From an uncultured Limnohabitans sp. (GTDB lineage: Bacteria; Pseudomonadota; Gammaproteobacteria; Burkholderiales; Burkholderiaceae_C), in contig CALEYZ010000146.1 in the NCBI GenBank assembly GCA_937928195.1, positions 1 to 13,099 on the forward strand: a stretch of 13,099 nt of DNA, written 5' to 3'. A program made the position numbers and the translations under genes. Within the stretch, counting starts at the first letter, position 1. Every line of letters begins with the position of its first letter. This document shows positions 12,493-13,099 of this stretch, piece after piece. Under the pieces are notes generated by a model. That model had not been told where the DNA came from, did no database searches, and saw only the letters and a list, made by a program, of their open reading frames with translations.

Positions 12493-13099
12493 TCAGAGAG
12501 TGGGCTTTAGGATGAAGTGCAAGCGCTCTTCATGCAAGGCGGCCACAGTGTCGGCACGGTGTGACAACACAGCGCGTTGGTTGATGGAGCCTTTGTCGGT
12601 GATCTCGCCCTTGTCGATGGTGGGCGGCTCGGACAACAAGCACATGCGTGCAATGCGATTGGCACTGCCGGTGGCAGTTTTGGCCAATTCGTTCAAGACT
12701 TTTTGGAAGTGTGCCAAGACCGCTTCGTTGCCCAACACATCGGCCAAGGGCGCATCCGCTGCCAAACCACTGAGTGCACGCACCGCGGGTGTTGGAAACA
12801 CCATGGCACCGACTTCTTTCAAGTTGATGCCCGTGAGCACCACGTCTTGGATGTAGGGTGCACCAGCGGCAATGATCTTGCCGCGCAAGGGTCCCACACT
12901 CACAAAGGTGCCAGTGGCCAATTTGAAATCTTCTGCAATGCGGCCGTCGAACTTGAGGCCTAAGTGCACATCGGTTTCATCAATCCACTTGACGGCATCG
13001 CCCGTGCAGAAGAAGCCTTCGTCGTCAAACGCGCCTTTGGTTTCCTCGGCATTGCGCCAGTAACCGGGCGTGATGTTGGGGCCGCGGTAACGCACTTCG
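12493..13099 (-). CDS. fcs: Feruloyl-CoA synthase, C-terminal part
   Basis: Adenylate-forming ligase that activates ferulate and related hydroxycinnamates to CoA thioesters using ATP. Only the last 201 residues are inside the window, and the frame runs off the right edge. The usual length is about 600 residues. Visible motifs, counted from the first in-window codon: YRGPNITPGYW (4-14), TGD (32-34), hinge DGRIAEDFKLATGTFVSVGP (51-70), and the closing KGEITDKGSINQRAVL (163-178) with the predicted catalytic lysine K169. The hinge and the TDKGSINQRAVL ending are typical of the Fcs group and differ from benzoate-CoA or long-chain acyl-CoA ligases. As the first gene visible in the directon it defines the pathway. 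Its promoter lies outside. Substrate range (ferulate, p-coumarate, caffeate) cannot be set from this part. Confidence 0.9.
   Translation of the reverse strand, partial: EVRYRGPNITPGYWRNAEETKGAFDDEGFFCTGDAVKWIDETDVHLGLKFDGRIAEDFKLATGTFVSVGPLRGKIIAAGAPYIQDVVLTGINLKEVGAMVFPTPAVRALSGLAADAPLADVLGNEAVLAHFQKVLNELAKTATGSANRIARMCLLSEPPTIDKGEITDKGSINQRAVLSHRADTVAALHEERLHFILKPTL

Noticed and set aside
12493..13099. Benzoate-CoA ligase or long-chain acyl-CoA ligase identity for the rightmost gene
   Set aside because: The hinge (DGRIAEDFKLATGTFVSVGP) and ending (TDKGSINQRAVL) fit the feruloyl-CoA synthase group better than those families.

Overview
The window is a dense bacterial segment in which every supported gene lies on the minus strand. 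Transcription therefore runs from the right edge (about 13099) to the left edge (1). Protein sequences (DnaK start, FKBP, CBS3-type thioesterase, feruloyl-CoA synthase C-terminus) and the moderately high GC content look like a beta-proteobacterium of the order Burkholderiales, most likely Comamonadaceae. The genus cannot be fixed from the sequence alone.

Region 1 (13099 to about 2950) is a tightly packed directon that looks like a catabolic operon for plant phenylpropanoid (hydroxycinnamic) acids. In transcription order it holds: the C-terminal third of a feruloyl-CoA synthase, a thiolase, a 3-hydroxyacyl-CoA dehydrogenase-like SDR, a 4-hydroxybenzoyl-CoA thioesterase, a branched-chain-amino-acid/aromatic-acid type ABC importer (binding protein, LivH permease, a fused LivM-LivG permease/ATPase, LivF ATPase), a DmdC-type acyl-CoA dehydrogenase, and a MarR regulator. 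The working model is import of the acid, CoA activation, side-chain beta-oxidation, thiolytic release of acetyl-CoA plus an aroyl-CoA, and hydrolysis to a free benzoate-type acid. A MarR protein may sense an acyl-CoA intermediate. The enoyl-CoA hydratase this route needs is not in the window.

Region 2 (about 2902 to 1650) carries a fumarylacetoacetate-hydrolase-family protein. It most resembles the 2-keto-3-deoxy-pentonate dehydratases of the XylX type, and two hairpins follow it, the second terminator-like.

Region 3 (1618 to 1) holds an FKBP-type peptidyl-prolyl isomerase, then grpE and the start of dnaK. Both chaperone genes have a good sigma-32 heat-shock promoter directly upstream. The grpE promoter is wedged between and into inverted repeats at the end of the FKBP gene. 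The dnaK promoter lies in the loop and one arm of a 10-bp inverted repeat.

No tRNA, rRNA, CRISPR array, insertion sequence or phage gene was seen. The only gene-free gaps over 90 bases are 469-563, 1170-1267, 1619-1714 and 8654-8779. None exceeds 300 bases.
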